From Lantana camara (Eukaryota; Streptophyta; Magnoliopsida; Lamiales; Verbenaceae), in NCBI GenBank assembly GCA_037501455.1, contig CM074862.1:79786001-79850000 (forward strand): a stretch of 64,000 bases of DNA, in the 5' to 3' direction. Every line of letters starts with the position of its first letter. Position 1 is the stretch's first letter. The notes under the pieces were generated by a model, which saw only the letters and a program-made list of their open reading frames with translations, had not been told where the DNA came from and made no database searches. Below, piece by piece: positions 46,501 through 56,814 of the stretch. Both the position numbers and the translations under genes were made by a program.

Positions 46501-47637
46501 AAGAAGTCAATATATGGTCTGAAACAAGCTTCTCGTCAGTGGTACTTGAAGTTTGATAATGTTGTGAGTTCGTTGGGTTTTGAGGAGAATAAAGTGGATC
46601 ATTGCATATATCTTAAGATCCGTGGGAGTAAATTCATATATCTCGTGCTATATGTTGATGACATACTACTTGCTAGTAGTGATTTAGGCTTACTCCACGA
46701 AACCAAACAAATGTTGTGTCGTAATTTTGATATGAAAGATCTTGGCGAGGCATCTTTCGTACTTGGTATTGAAATTCGACGTGATAGATCCCGTGGGTTA
46801 TTGGGACTTTCTCAAGTGAGTTATATTGATCGTGTTTTGGCTAGATTTAACATGGAAAATTGTAGGCCGGGTGATGCGCCTATCGTAAAAGGTGATAAAC
46901 TTAGTCTTGCACAATGTCCGAAAAATGAGCTTGAACGAGAATCAATGAAGAATATCCCATATTCAAGTGCTGTGGGAAGTTTGATGTATGCTCAAGTTTG
47001 CACAAGACCGGATATAGCGTTTGTTGTTGGAGTTCTTGGGCGTTACCTTTCTAATCCTGGGCATGAGCATTGGGTTGCTGTTAAAAAGGTTTTGAGATAT
47101 TTGAAGAAAACCAGAGATTTTATGCTCGTATTTAGAAAGGTTGATCATCTTGAGGTTGTTGGGTACTCAGATTCTGATTTTGCTGGGTGTTCGGATGATT
47201 TAAAGTCAACTTCGGGCTATATTTTTACAATGGCTGGTGGGGCGATCTCATGGAAGAGTGTTAAGCAAACACTTACAGCCTCATCAACCATGCAAGCGGA
47301 GTTTGTTGCTTGCTATGGAGCTGCCACACATGCTGTTTGGCTTAAGAATTTCATTTCTGGACTTTCTATAGTTGACATGATTTCTAGACCTTTGAGGATT
47401 TATTGTGATAATGCCGCTGTCGTGTTCTTTTCTAAGAATAACAAATCCTCTAGTGCGTCGAAGCATATGGAACTGAAGTATCTCACTGTAAGGGACTTGG
47501 TCAAAAATGATACTGTTTTGATAGATCATATTGACACAGATTCTATGTTGGCGGATCCTTTGACCAAGGGGCTTAGACCTATTGCTTTTAAGAGACATGT
47601 TGAACACATGGGTGTTATTGAGTCTTTGAATAGTTAG
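43565..47637 (+). pseudogene. Copia gag-pol with a single stop
   Basis: The reading starts at the inferred splice acceptor. Gag: LNGGNYKKWKRDIDFALGLA; zinc knuckle CYFCKKPNHKRRDC. Protease: WWIDSGANVHV. Integrase zinc finger: LWHRRLGHIS to CVDCIRGK. The first catalytic Asp of the integrase is Asn (IHTNISGP, codon 45100-45102), while the other two ([19 protein letters not shown]) remain. A TAA at 45253-45255 replaces the CAA of the related element at 60032. [21 protein letters not shown] and YVDDILLAS; RNase [10 protein letters not shown] and LADPLTKGL. The frame is otherwise open for about 1350 codons, so decay is slight. Confidence 0.92.
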
Positions 47638-47884
47638 GATGAGTGAGTTGTTCATTTTTATATATATATGTTGAACTCTTTGGCAATGTATTTTGATTGA
47701 CATTGATGATTAATGCGAGACTATGTTTTACTCATTAATTATTCTCTTATGTGCACTTGATTGAGTTGTATCTCGCATGTATGTTTATCTTAAGAATGGG
47801 TGTTTTCTTAAGAATGTTGGGTATGTCTCATAAACACACCATATTGAGTATTAAATGAGACATGCATAACTTCCTGAGAAGTTG

Positions 47885-48045
47885 AGTTTTCTTGAGATTT
47901 CATATTGTTTTGGAAATCTATATCTTACAAGAAAACTGTAATTTCCTTTGGGTTTCCTATTGTTTCTGAGGCCAGTATATGACAAGGAAATTGGATTTTC
48001 TTGGAATTTCATATTGTGTAGAAATTCGTATCTTACAAGAAAATC
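47885..48045 (+). ncRNA. Three tandem hairpins in the Copia 3' UTR
   Basis: Units at 47885-47937, 47940-47992 and 47994-48045 each form a long stem-loop. Outer stems: AGTTTTCTTG/CAAGAAAACT, AATTTCCTT/AAGGAAATT and GATTTTCTTG/CAAGAAAATC. Inner stems: AGATTTC/GAAATCT, GGTTTC/GAGGCC (with GU pairs) and GAATTTC/GAAATTC. Base changes between units are matched on both arms. This lies between the pol stop and the 3' LTR. A structured RNA element is an inference; its function is unknown. Confidence 0.55.
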
Positions 48046-48377
48046 GGAGGACTGACAATGAAATACCAATATTTGGGGTCGTATTTGGATGTTATTTCTT
48101 GCTACACCACCACGTCTAAATCCATGTCAGTGAAAGTTGTTGGTATTTGTAACCATGGAAGGTCTTGTATCAATAAAGGATACAATTACCGCCATGATTC
48201 GATATTTGGTGACTTTCGCCGGACCGGATTGTTGAAAGTTTTGTCTGTTACCGTATTGTCTTTTCAAAATCTGTGGCCACAGTCAAAATTGTTTTTGTGT
48301 AATTTAGCCCGAGAGTCATTTTTAAAATAGTGTCATTTTTCTTTTGTCTTTTGGAGTCAAAACTTCAATTAATATGT

Positions 48378-48390
48378 CCAAGTGGGAGAC
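48378..48390 (+). other. Polypurine tract
   Basis: CCAAGTGGGAGAC abuts the 3' LTR, at the standard place for plus-strand priming. Confidence 0.85.
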
Positions 48391-48819
48391 TGTAAGAATA
48401 TTTTGTTGGACTTATATTAATTGATGAGTATATTAAATAAAACGGGCTAAATAATACGGTTAATTGAGACAAGACTAATAAGGCCTATTTAATTGACCCA
48501 CTTTCGTTAAGGCCTTAATTTGATAGACGTGGTCCGACAGCTGGTGTAGGCCCACTCTAGAAAGTCCGTGATGGGAGGGCCTCTAGGGATTTATATATCG
48601 TGGCTAGGTCCCCTCTCCACTCCACGTTCTGATATTGCTTTCCCATTAAGCTGTCAACTGCTGTTGTGAGAGAAGGAGAGGAAGACCTAGCCTGAGGTGT
48701 TGATTTGGGGATTGCGAGAGATCATCAGAGATGGCGGAATCAGGTAATCCTAATTCTTCTACGTATTAGGTGTTCTATATTCATGGTGTGATTCTGGCTC
48801 CCTAAAATTATTTCTTACA
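48391..48819 (+). repeat. 3' LTR of the NLR-inserted Copia
   Basis: 429 bp, about three differences from the 5' LTR. It carries the same ATG plus splice donor (48731-48745) and TATA-like run, facing the remaining LRR sequence of the NLR. Confidence 0.95.
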
Positions 48820-49624
48820 GCCTCTACTAAGGCATGTTGATTGCATCAGTCTCGAACTTCCAGACCTGCCAAGTAGTTGCACGAATGAATTTGTTCTTCA
48901 TAACCTACATACGCTCTCGAGGACAGTAGACTTGAAGTTTGGTGAGGAGGTAGTTAAGAAAATCCCTAATGTCAAGAAGTTGGCACTAAAATATTATGTG
49001 GCATCAAATTATTGTCTCAACAATCTTGGCCGTTTTCATAAACTTGAATATCTTACCTGCTTTCTCCAAAATTGGGACGATTTGCTGTCGAACATCATTT
49101 TCCCACATTCGCTCAAGGAGTTGTCTCTAAGCAGAGCTAGGCTGAGTTGGGAAGACATTAATACGAAGATAGGTTAATTACCTTATCTCCATTCGCTCAA
49201 TCTACACTCGTTGTCCTTATTAACATCATCTGAGTGGGTGACAATAGAAGGCCGGTTCTGCAGCCTAAAATACCTTTGTATTATCATTTGTAATGGTTGG
49301 GAATACTGGACTGCAGAGAGCACTCATTTTCCACGCCTTGAGCACCTTGTTCTTGAGCACTTATATAAGCTGAAGGAGATGCCTTTTGATGTTGGGGACA
49401 TACCCACACTCAAATCAATAAAGTTGATTGATTGTACGCATTCTGCCATTATTTCTGCAAAACAAATTGCGGAGGAACAAGAGGGACTTGGGAATGAAAG
49501 TCTCCATGTAAAAGTTACCTTAGACGAACAGGATCTTCAACAACTTCTTCTTCATTTGGGACGCCAGGATGATGAAGGTCCCAAGAGCTTGGCAAGTGAC
49601 AACTTTCAAGTTAAAATTATGTAA

Positions 49625-50052
49625 GAGTTCATTCTGCTTTGTTTTTGTCTTTACTTGAGTAAAAATAAGTATTGATTTAATCTTACCATTTCTCCCATTT
49701 TAAAATTATAATATGGCATAATTTTTCGGTCTTGCCTAATATACCAAAAAAAGAAATTTGCACTTTTGGTTCTACAGGGGACAGTAAAAGTTTTTGATAT
49801 CCGTAACTTATAACTGGTCCCCTAGGTTTATTATTTCAACAAATTTAGTCCCAAATGTAAATAATTCACTTTTAATCCTAAAATCCGTTAAAGTCTCTAC
49901 TAGGCTAACAAAGGGCTTTAAATAATACCCAACGAGCCATGCAGGGCGTACACGTGTCGTGTAGGGTGGATGTCTAACAACTTACTTGGCCTAACTGATC
50001 ACATAACAAATAAATCGAAAGGAAAAAATAACTGGCACTTCATTTAAGAAAG
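49625..50052. other. 3' flank of the NLR pseudogene
   Basis: The first roughly 240 bp resemble the flank after 59559 (TTCATTCTGCTTTGTTTTT and later blocks), so the duplicated unit extends past the stop. No gene. Confidence 0.6.
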
Positions 50053-50642
50053 GAGCTAACTGCACCGAACCCCCTGTGTTATTTTCAATTTGTAGAAAAA
50101 ACTCTCAGTTATAAAAATTAGCTAAAAAAACCTTACGTTATTTTAAATTTTACACACCGCCCCTCGAACTCATTTGGTCAAATGTAAAATATAATAACCC
50201 TAAAATACCCTTACTTTATATATTAAAATAATATTAAAAATATAAATATTTAATGTATTAAGAATAAAAATATTATAACTATATTATTTTTAAAATATAC
50301 ATATTTAATATATGCATATTATATGAAAAATAAAAAATATATAAATATTAAAAATCATTTTTAATAGTTTTAAATATATATTAAAATATAGATATAAATG
50401 AATAATTATTTTTAAAATTATTATTGATAAATAAAAATATACATAGATATTATTTATATATTATATGTATTAAAAATAAAAATATTATAATTATATTATT
50501 TTTAAAATATACATATTTAACATATGCATATTATATTAAAAAATAAAATTAAAGTATTAAAAATCATTTTTTATATTTTTGAATATATATCAAAATATAC
50601 TTATGAAATAATTATTAGAAATACTATCAATTACACGAATAT

Positions 50643-50691
<49 letters not shown>

Positions 50692-51236
50692 ATATTTTAT
50701 ATTTATATATTATGTACATAATATATATTATTATTGTGTATATTATATTATATAAATATTAAATGAAATATAAAATATTTTAGATTAAATATAAAATATT
50801 ATAAAGTATTAAATATAAAATATTATATATGTATACGTCTATGCATATATATATATGTATTATATAATATAATATATATTCATATTATATTATATGTTAA
50901 CCCCCACCCTTTCTTCTTCCCCGTTAGCAGCAGCGGCGGAAACCTCCTTCTCCTTCCCCATTAACGGCAGCTGCCCACCTTCTCCTCTCCCCGCCATCGC
51001 CCACCCCCTTCTCCTCCCTCCTTTCCCAACCAACACAGCAGCCGCCCCCCCTTCTCCTTCTCCTTCCCCACCCTTTAGCCGCCGGCACCTCTGTTTTCCT
51101 TCCCCACCCTCGAGCCGCCGCCACCCCTTTCCCTCCCCATCCACAGGCCACAGTAGATCCGCCACCGCCGCCGAAGACGGAAGTGTCGTCTTCTCCGATG
51201 AAAGCAGATCCATGGTGGTTTTTTTTTAATTAAATT

Positions 51237-51275
<39 letters not shown>

Positions 51276-51533
51276 AAATATAATATAAAATAATATTATA
51301 ATAAATATAATATATATATATATATATCATCAAGGGTATAAGTGACTTTTCACTCCAAAAAACCCTTCCATACACGCAGTCAACGCGCGTGCGTACCACA
51401 TAACGCGTTCAGGGTTTTTTTGTAAACTTTTTAAAAACACAGGGTTTTTTGAATGATTTTCCATATGTCGGGGTTTTTTTTACTCTTTTCGCCTAACACG
51501 AGGTAGTTTTCGGCAATTTACTCTTTAAGAAAG
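50043..51533. mobile_element. MULE-like TIR element with GC-rich cargo
   Basis: The element (50053-51523) is flanked by TTTAAGAAAG (50043-50052 and 51524-51533), a 9-10 bp TSD as in Mutator-like elements. Ends GAGCTAACTGCACCGAA / GGCAATTTACTC are imperfect inverted repeats. The AT-rich body surrounds a sharply GC-rich block (about 50898-51230) with Pro/Ser-type codons on the plus strand. This is the structure of a gene-fragment-capturing (Pack-MULE-like) element. The cargo's source is not recognised. Confidence 0.7.
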
Positions 51534-51774
51534 TATTAGATATGTTGGATTAGATTTTTTTATTTGATTTAATTTCACTTAATTTTGTGTTAGTTAGGCG
51601 ATATTAGGTTATTCGAACTTAATGAGATGAGATTAACCCTCTACTAACATTGATTAATTTCTATTAGGAATAATGAAAAGTGGTTGTGATTAAGTGAGCT
51701 TACAATTAGGTGAAATTATAATTCACTGAATGTATATTTAATCTAACATAATATTAATTATAACTCATAGAAAT

Positions 51775-51896
51775 CTAACATTTTTTTTTTTTTTTAACAC
51801 ACGCACTCCCAAACGGGGGGTTCGAACTCGGAATCTTGCCTTCGAGAATGAACCCATCAACCACTTGGACCAACCCCTGTTGGTTAAAGCTAACAT
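51775..51896 (-). mobile_element. Short tRNA-derived SINE with TSD
   Basis: On the minus strand: A-box-like GGTCCAAGTGGTTGATGGG, B-box GAGTTCGAACC and a poly(A) tail (T run at 51782-51796). The direct repeat CTAACAT flanks it (51775-51781 and 51890-51896). The body is about 108 bp, short for a plant SINE. Confidence 0.82.
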
Positions 51897-52299
51897 ATTT
51901 AATATAATATTCACTGTAACTTATCGAAATCTTTTGACAAACTCAATTATCAAACACAAAACTGTGCGTTGAATGCTTATATATAAACACAATTTAACTT
52001 AGTTAATAAATTCAACCCCCAAAAAATAATATTATATATATAACTAACATACTTCTTAATAATTTTAACTAAGTAAGTTGATCATGATGTGATATTCTGT
52101 GCGGGATGGAGATAGGTATGACTACACGAAGATGGGCTAATGACGCATAACGGCTAGAACGGGTATTCTGGAACTGGAATGGATGTCGTTGTTCCGGTGT
52201 GAACCTGGAATAGCTATATCAGCGTTTCAGTGCGTTAACTTGGTGGAACGAGATCTTTAATCGTCGGTGAAGAGATGATCGCCGCCCGCCTCTAGTAGG

Positions 52300-52618
52300 G
52301 ATTGTGTAACGCCCCGTCTTTTGGAACAGGTAAAATGTGTGTGAACGTTCGAGAAAATATGTTATATTCATTCGATATATTATTTGCCACGTTACTTTTG
52401 ATATGTCTAGTTGTTGAGCTTCTAGTTTCATGTTTAATTCGCTTCCGCTAATGCATGAATCTCTGGCAACTGTCCGTCTAGAACCGCCTAGTTAGGAGTG
52501 GTCTTGAGTGTCTTCCGTTCGCTAGTACTTAGCACGTATATGGATTCTCCATTTCATATACGTGTTGAGATCTAGTGCGGGGGATGTGATAGCTCCTAGC
52601 TCGGGGCGTCACAGATTG
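52300..52618 (+). mobile_element. Solo LTR of 309 bp (52305-52613) with TSD
   Basis: Ends TGTAACGCCCCG and CGGGGCGTCACA form a near-perfect 12-bp inverted repeat, and GATTG flanks both sides (52300-52304 and 52614-52618). TGTAACGCCCCG starts are frequent among plant Gypsy LTRs. A very small non-autonomous element is the alternative. Confidence 0.88.
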
Positions 52619-53571
52619 AGTGTATTGTTTTTTGGATTATGGAATTACTGAGAAGAGCAATTGTAATAGTAGAGAAGGAGAGTTAAGGAGGCTCCGATAT
52701 GATGCTCCGTCAATGGGTATGAAAACCAAACCCATCTTTTTCTCCTCGTTACTCCATTTTTGGCATGAAAGGGGTTAAAAGGTGAGAAACAAAAACCAAA
52801 AGTCTTGTTCTCTAGGCTAGCTTTTTATTTCTTATTTTTTAAATATTTATGTAATAACTATTTATTGTTGTTAGCATATAATTATATGTGCATATTATAA
52901 TTTATGATATTACTTAGACAACAAAATATATGTATAAAAATTAGAATTTGGATTATGTTTTATTAATTTTTCATACTTTAACATATATACTTATTATTTT
53001 ATATCATAACATACTTAGTATTTATGATATAATTATTATGTTAGCGGTTTGATAACAATTTTTTTTTGGTTTTTAGTTTGATAACAATTGACGTAACTCT
53101 TGAACCATTAACTTTTTATAAATTATCAATATGAAAATCGATTGTATAAATTATAAACACAACAAAATTTATACCGAATATTTTTTTTTATACCGAAATT
53201 TATGCCGAATATTAATTGATGTAAGTATTAATTTATCAATTAATAAGATGCAATATTTTTTGGGAAATTTTTAAAACTTTTGTATAGTGACTGCAATTTT
53301 GCTGGGACCGTTCCGTTCCGCCACCTTGCAACGGAAACTAGAACGGTGACCTCCATTCTGTTCCTTGCAACTGCAACGACCACAACCGCGGCCACAAACT
53401 TTGGTTCATATACTCGGCTTCAACCAAGTTTTACTATGCATTCAGCTGTAAATTCAGATTCCACCAAAAAAAAAAAAAAAAGAAGGTAAATTCAGGAAAA
53501 AAAAAACATCACTCACAAGGTTATATTACATGTATTTTCTTAAATTTCCATTTTGTTTTTTCACTTTCAAG
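52619..53571. other. AT-rich intergenic DNA
   Basis: No gene. It includes a possible tail-only insertion: GTTTGATAACAATT at 53047-53060 and 53076-53089 around a T-rich spacer. Confidence 0.5.
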
Positions 53572-53708
53572 CTATGATGCCCGGACACTTCTAAAAATAT
53601 CATTTTTCCGTGTCGTGTCGGACACCGTGTCCGACACTCCTTACGTGAGAAATTAAAAAAAAAAAATCCGTGTCGCCGTGTCCGTGTCCGTGCATCATAG
53701 CTTTCAAG
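53564..53708. mobile_element. MITE copy (53572-53700) with 8-bp TSD
   Basis: Perfect ends CTATGATGC / GCATCATAG; CTTTCAAG flanks both sides (53564-53571 and 53701-53708). The same family as the copy inside the Copia gag near 34788. Confidence 0.92.
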
Positions 53709-53743
53709 TACTTATTCCATTTGGGATACTTGAGAGTTGAGAC

Positions 53744-53889
53744 CTATAATATACGGATACGGACGCGATACGACACGGATACGGCGACACAAAATTTTTC
53801 TTGAATTTCTCACAGTGTTGGATACAGTGTCCAACAGGATAGATTCGACAAGATAAAATGATATTTTTAGAATTATCCGGACATCAAGC
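53744..53889. mobile_element. Degenerate MITE copy
   Basis: CTATAATATACGGATACGG on the left, AAATGATATTTTTAGAA and TCCGGACATCAAG on the right, matching the family in order. No TSD recognised. Confidence 0.72.
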
Positions 53890-54192
53890 TGATGTGTTGT
53901 TAGTAATTAGTTGAATGTTTGTTGTCTCATGCCTGGCAGCCCTTCCTAATGTAAAATGGGTTTTACCCGATTCTTACCTGTGTGGTGAAGAAAGTGGCTA
54001 TGGAGGTATTGTCTACTTCATATTCACTTTCATGCGTTTTGAGTTTTTGTTGATAGTTTGCTGCTGCATATCAAGAGGTTGGACCTAATAATACAACTTC
54101 CCCAAAGGTTAGATTACAAAAATTTCCATCAATGAAATTGAGTTATATTAGAATCCACGAATTTTGGATGTATTAGGCTTTGTAAGTTTTAT

Positions 54193-54621
54193 GAGGAAAT
54201 TGCACCAGAACCCCTATGTAACACGAAAAAACAAAAAAAAAAAATCCTGTCAAAAAAAAAATTCGTCCTATAAACCTTATTTTTTTTATTTCTTTTTTGC
54301 ATAAAAAACCCCGCGACTAGTAAGTGTGGCACACACGCGTTGACTGCGGCTGAGATTGGGTTTTGTCGATTTTAAGCTGTAAAAAAACTATTATACCCCT
54401 CAATGAATCTAATTCAAAAAATGGGCTCTTTTCCCGCTCATTTTTATTATAACCCTTGTGTTTTGGTATTTTAGCATGAAAGACCCTGTGTTATTGTAAT
54501 GTTGCCCAATAAACCCTGTCAAATTTTATTACCACTAACACTGTAAATTACATAGGGGTTTTTTGATAGGTTTTTTTTTGGTTTTGTCGAGTTACATAGG
54601 GGGTCCCGGTGCAATTTCCTC
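54193..54621. mobile_element. TIR element, GAGGAAATTGCACC ends
   Basis: Left GAGGAAATTGCACCAGAACC and right GGTCCCGGTGCAATTTCCTC are imperfect inverted repeats, continuing inward through TATGTAAC / GTTACATA. There is no coding region and no matching flank duplication. The ends resemble those of the two MULE-like elements at 50053 and 55645. Confidence 0.68.
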
Positions 54622-54914
54622 TAACTCTGAAATGACTAAAGGGCAATTTGGGTAAATCACGTCTCCTCGTTGACCAAATGGAATTCGGGGGCGGTGAGCA
54701 AAAAATAAAAAACCCAAGGTTTTCTGTGCTTTTTTTTTGTTTTGACAGAGTTTTTTTGCTATTTGGATAAAACACAAGGTTATTCTCACTGTTAACTCTA
54801 GTTTTATTTAAAAACACCCGGATGACATACCTTTGAGACTTGGTTCGCTTTAATGATATATACTTTTTCAAAGGTTTGAGAAATTACAAAGTTTCTTATG
54901 TTGAAATAGGGATG

Positions 54915-55080
54915 GAGCTGAGCTATGATGCACGGATACGGACACGGCGATACGAACACGACACGATACGGATACGACGATACGGATTTTTTCGTGAATT
55001 TCCCACTTAAGGAGTGTCCGACACGACACGACATGATAAAATAATATTTTTAGAAGTGTCTGTGCATCATAGGAGCTGAG
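54915..55080. mobile_element. MITE copy (54923-55072) with 8-bp TSD
   Basis: CTATGATGCACGG...CTGTGCATCATAG, flanked by GAGCTGAG (54915-54922 and 55073-55080). About 150 bp. Reverse orientation relative to the 53572 copy. Confidence 0.92.
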
Positions 55081-55318
55081 ATTTGAGTTGAGGTTGAGTG
55101 TTATATATATATTTATTAGATTTAAGGGGAAAAAATTACAACTTGCAAAAAATTGTACATAAAAACAAAGAATTTTATAAATGTTAAAATATCAAACATT
55201 GCGGCTACATTTTGAGCCGTAGTAATTGACAACAAAATGGGATGCAATTGTTAAATAATATATTTAAAATAGAAGATAAAAAAATCACAAATTTTTATAT
55301 TGATTAATTTAACCATGA

Positions 55319-55373
55319 TGGTGGTTGAATAGTTTTTTTTTTTTTTTTTTTTTTTCGTGGTGGTTGAATAGTT
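55319..55373 (-). mobile_element. Tail-only retroposon: poly-T between 16-bp repeats
   Basis: TGGTGGTTGAATAGTT at 55319-55334 and 55358-55373, separated by a T run ending CG. Same structure and period (39-40 bp) as those at 21871 and 40404. Confidence 0.8.
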
Positions 55374-55635
55374 GATATAGTTAGTATATACATATATATA
55401 TATATATATATATGGTGACATTTGTATAAGTTTTTTGTTTTTTGGGTTTAATGATAATAAAATAAATTATAAGAGGGTAAAATGCAATATTTTTAATGGT
55501 CACGTGCTATGCATGTGTTATTTTTGTTTGTAATTGACGGAAAATTAATGGTGGGACGATATGTGAAAAAAAAATAACTTTATAGGATGTAAATTGAAAA
55601 ATTAGAAATGGTTGAACTACAATTAAAAAAAATAA

Positions 55636-56442
55636 TAATTTATGGAGGAAATTGCTATTTTCGTCCCATAAACAATCCACTTTTTAATTTTGGTCTCAAT
55701 CATTAGTAATTTCTCAATTTCAATCCCATATTATCTAATTTTTTGCAAATTTCGTCCCAAAGAAAATATTCCATCAATTATTTCGTTTCAAAAAGTACAT
55801 TCTATTAAAATTAATATCATTTTGCCCCTTTACAAAATCTTTTATTTCTAAATAACCCCACAAAATTACATATATGTGCATTAAGACCATCTTCCTCACA
55901 ACCCACCCCTAACCTAAACCACCACCGCCACCCTATCCCACTGCAGTCTCCATCGTCGCTACCACCGAGGCGCTGCCACCACGCCAAATCGTCACCGTCA
56001 CCACCATTATCGCTCCAAGTCATTGCCACAACCACCACACCCTCAACAAATCCTTGCCGCCGCCACCACCTTCATGCTAAATCGTCACCACTGCCACCAC
56101 AATCACACCAAGTATACATATTATATTAATATAGTGAAATTTGTTTGACGTAAATTATACATTGTTTTGTTTTAAATATAAAATAATTAATATAGTAACT
56201 TTTTTTTTTCAGGGTTCTAAGTGAGCAAAATATTTTTTGTTGGTATAAGTGAGAACAAAATATTTCAAAAGGGGTAAATTGTAATTATTTATATTTGCAA
56301 TTGATGGATAATTAATGGCGGGACGAAATTTGCAAAAAATTAGATAATACGAGATTGAAATTGAGAAATCACTAATGATTGAGATCAAAATTAAGAAGTG
56401 GATAATTTATGGGATGAAAATGGCAATTTTCTCTAATTTATG
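55636..56442. mobile_element. MULE-like TIR element (55645-56433) with captured-looking core
   Basis: TIRs of about 115 bp, starting GAGGAAATTGCTATTTTCG and its inverted counterpart. A perfect 9-bp TSD, TAATTTATG, sits at 55636-55644 and 56434-56442. Nine base pairs is the Mutator signature. The core (about 55890-56110) is GC-rich and CCACCA-rich, unlike the AT-rich arms, and may be a captured gene fragment; no frame is recognisable. Confidence 0.88.
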
Positions 56443-56479
56443 TGATGAGAACAACAATTTCCTCTCATTTTTATATAGT

Positions 56480-56814
56480 CAAGTTCCATCTGGGTTTACA
56501 ACTTTTGTCCTAGCCCAATTTTGCAGAAGAAGCCGACTTGGAAGATAGCCACGTCGAGAGGCCCATCCAAAAAGTATCTGTAGAAGTTAGTTGAGGATAT
56601 AAGGAAACTTTAATTGCATGGTCCTGACTGCAGGACAATTGCAGTTTTACTGTGTCTCCAATTATTCTTCATTTCACACTCACAAGTCACAGCTACAGTT
56701 TTCCTGTACTTTAAAGACTTCTGTTTGTGTGTTTTCTCTAATTTCATTTTCCAGTTGTTACTGTAATTCATCCCCAAAAACCGTAGTTGCTTCACCAATA
56801 GTTCTGTGGGAGAA
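56480..56814 (+). promoter_or_regulatory. Upstream region and leader of the intact NLR
   Basis: Blocks shared with the pseudogene's upstream region, in order, up to GTGGGAGAAATGG at the start codon. A GATATAAGG motif (about 56596) may be a TATA box. Confidence 0.5.

Larger units (their letters stand above)
41857..48819 (+). mobile_element. Copia retrotransposon inserted in the NLR pseudogene
   Basis: A 6963-bp element. The LTRs of 429 bp (41857-42285 and 48391-48819) differ at about three positions (roughly 0.7%). The flanks GTCTC and GCCTC match at 4 of 5 and lie in the LRR region, where the intact paralogue reads GCCTCTGCTAAGG. A tRNA-iMet primer site, polypurine tract and full Copia domain order are present. 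The polyprotein has one stop. The start codon seems to be supplied by the LTR through splicing (see leader exon). Confidence 0.96.
39871..49624 (+). pseudogene. CNL-type NLR, R1A-like, disrupted by frameshifts and a Copia insertion
   Basis: Sister of the intact gene at 56815. The Rx-type N-domain starts MAAYAALVSLMNLIDQRH. The first break is at about 40150, where a small insertion gives a stop. A 40-bp poly-T insertion (40404-40459) breaks the frame again. The NB-ARC is then open (40448-41389): P-loop GMGGIGKTT, kinase-2 LIVMDDMW, GLPLS motif and FLYMGTFPED, ending at another frameshift. The rest, including CNIHDLLRDLC and early LRRs, runs to 41856, where a Copia element is inserted. LRRs resume at 48820, and a TCA-to-TAA stop lies at about 49175. 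Several independent lesions mean no functional receptor. Confidence 0.95.

Noticed and set aside
48058..48330. 90-codon gene in the Copia 3' UTR
   Set aside because: No similarity to an env-like or other retroelement protein was seen, and it lies in the untranslated region before the polypurine tract.
50894..51229. Pro/Ser-rich protein
   Set aside because: Low-complexity GC-rich core of a TIR element. Both strands are open, which is typical of biased composition; no start context or domain.
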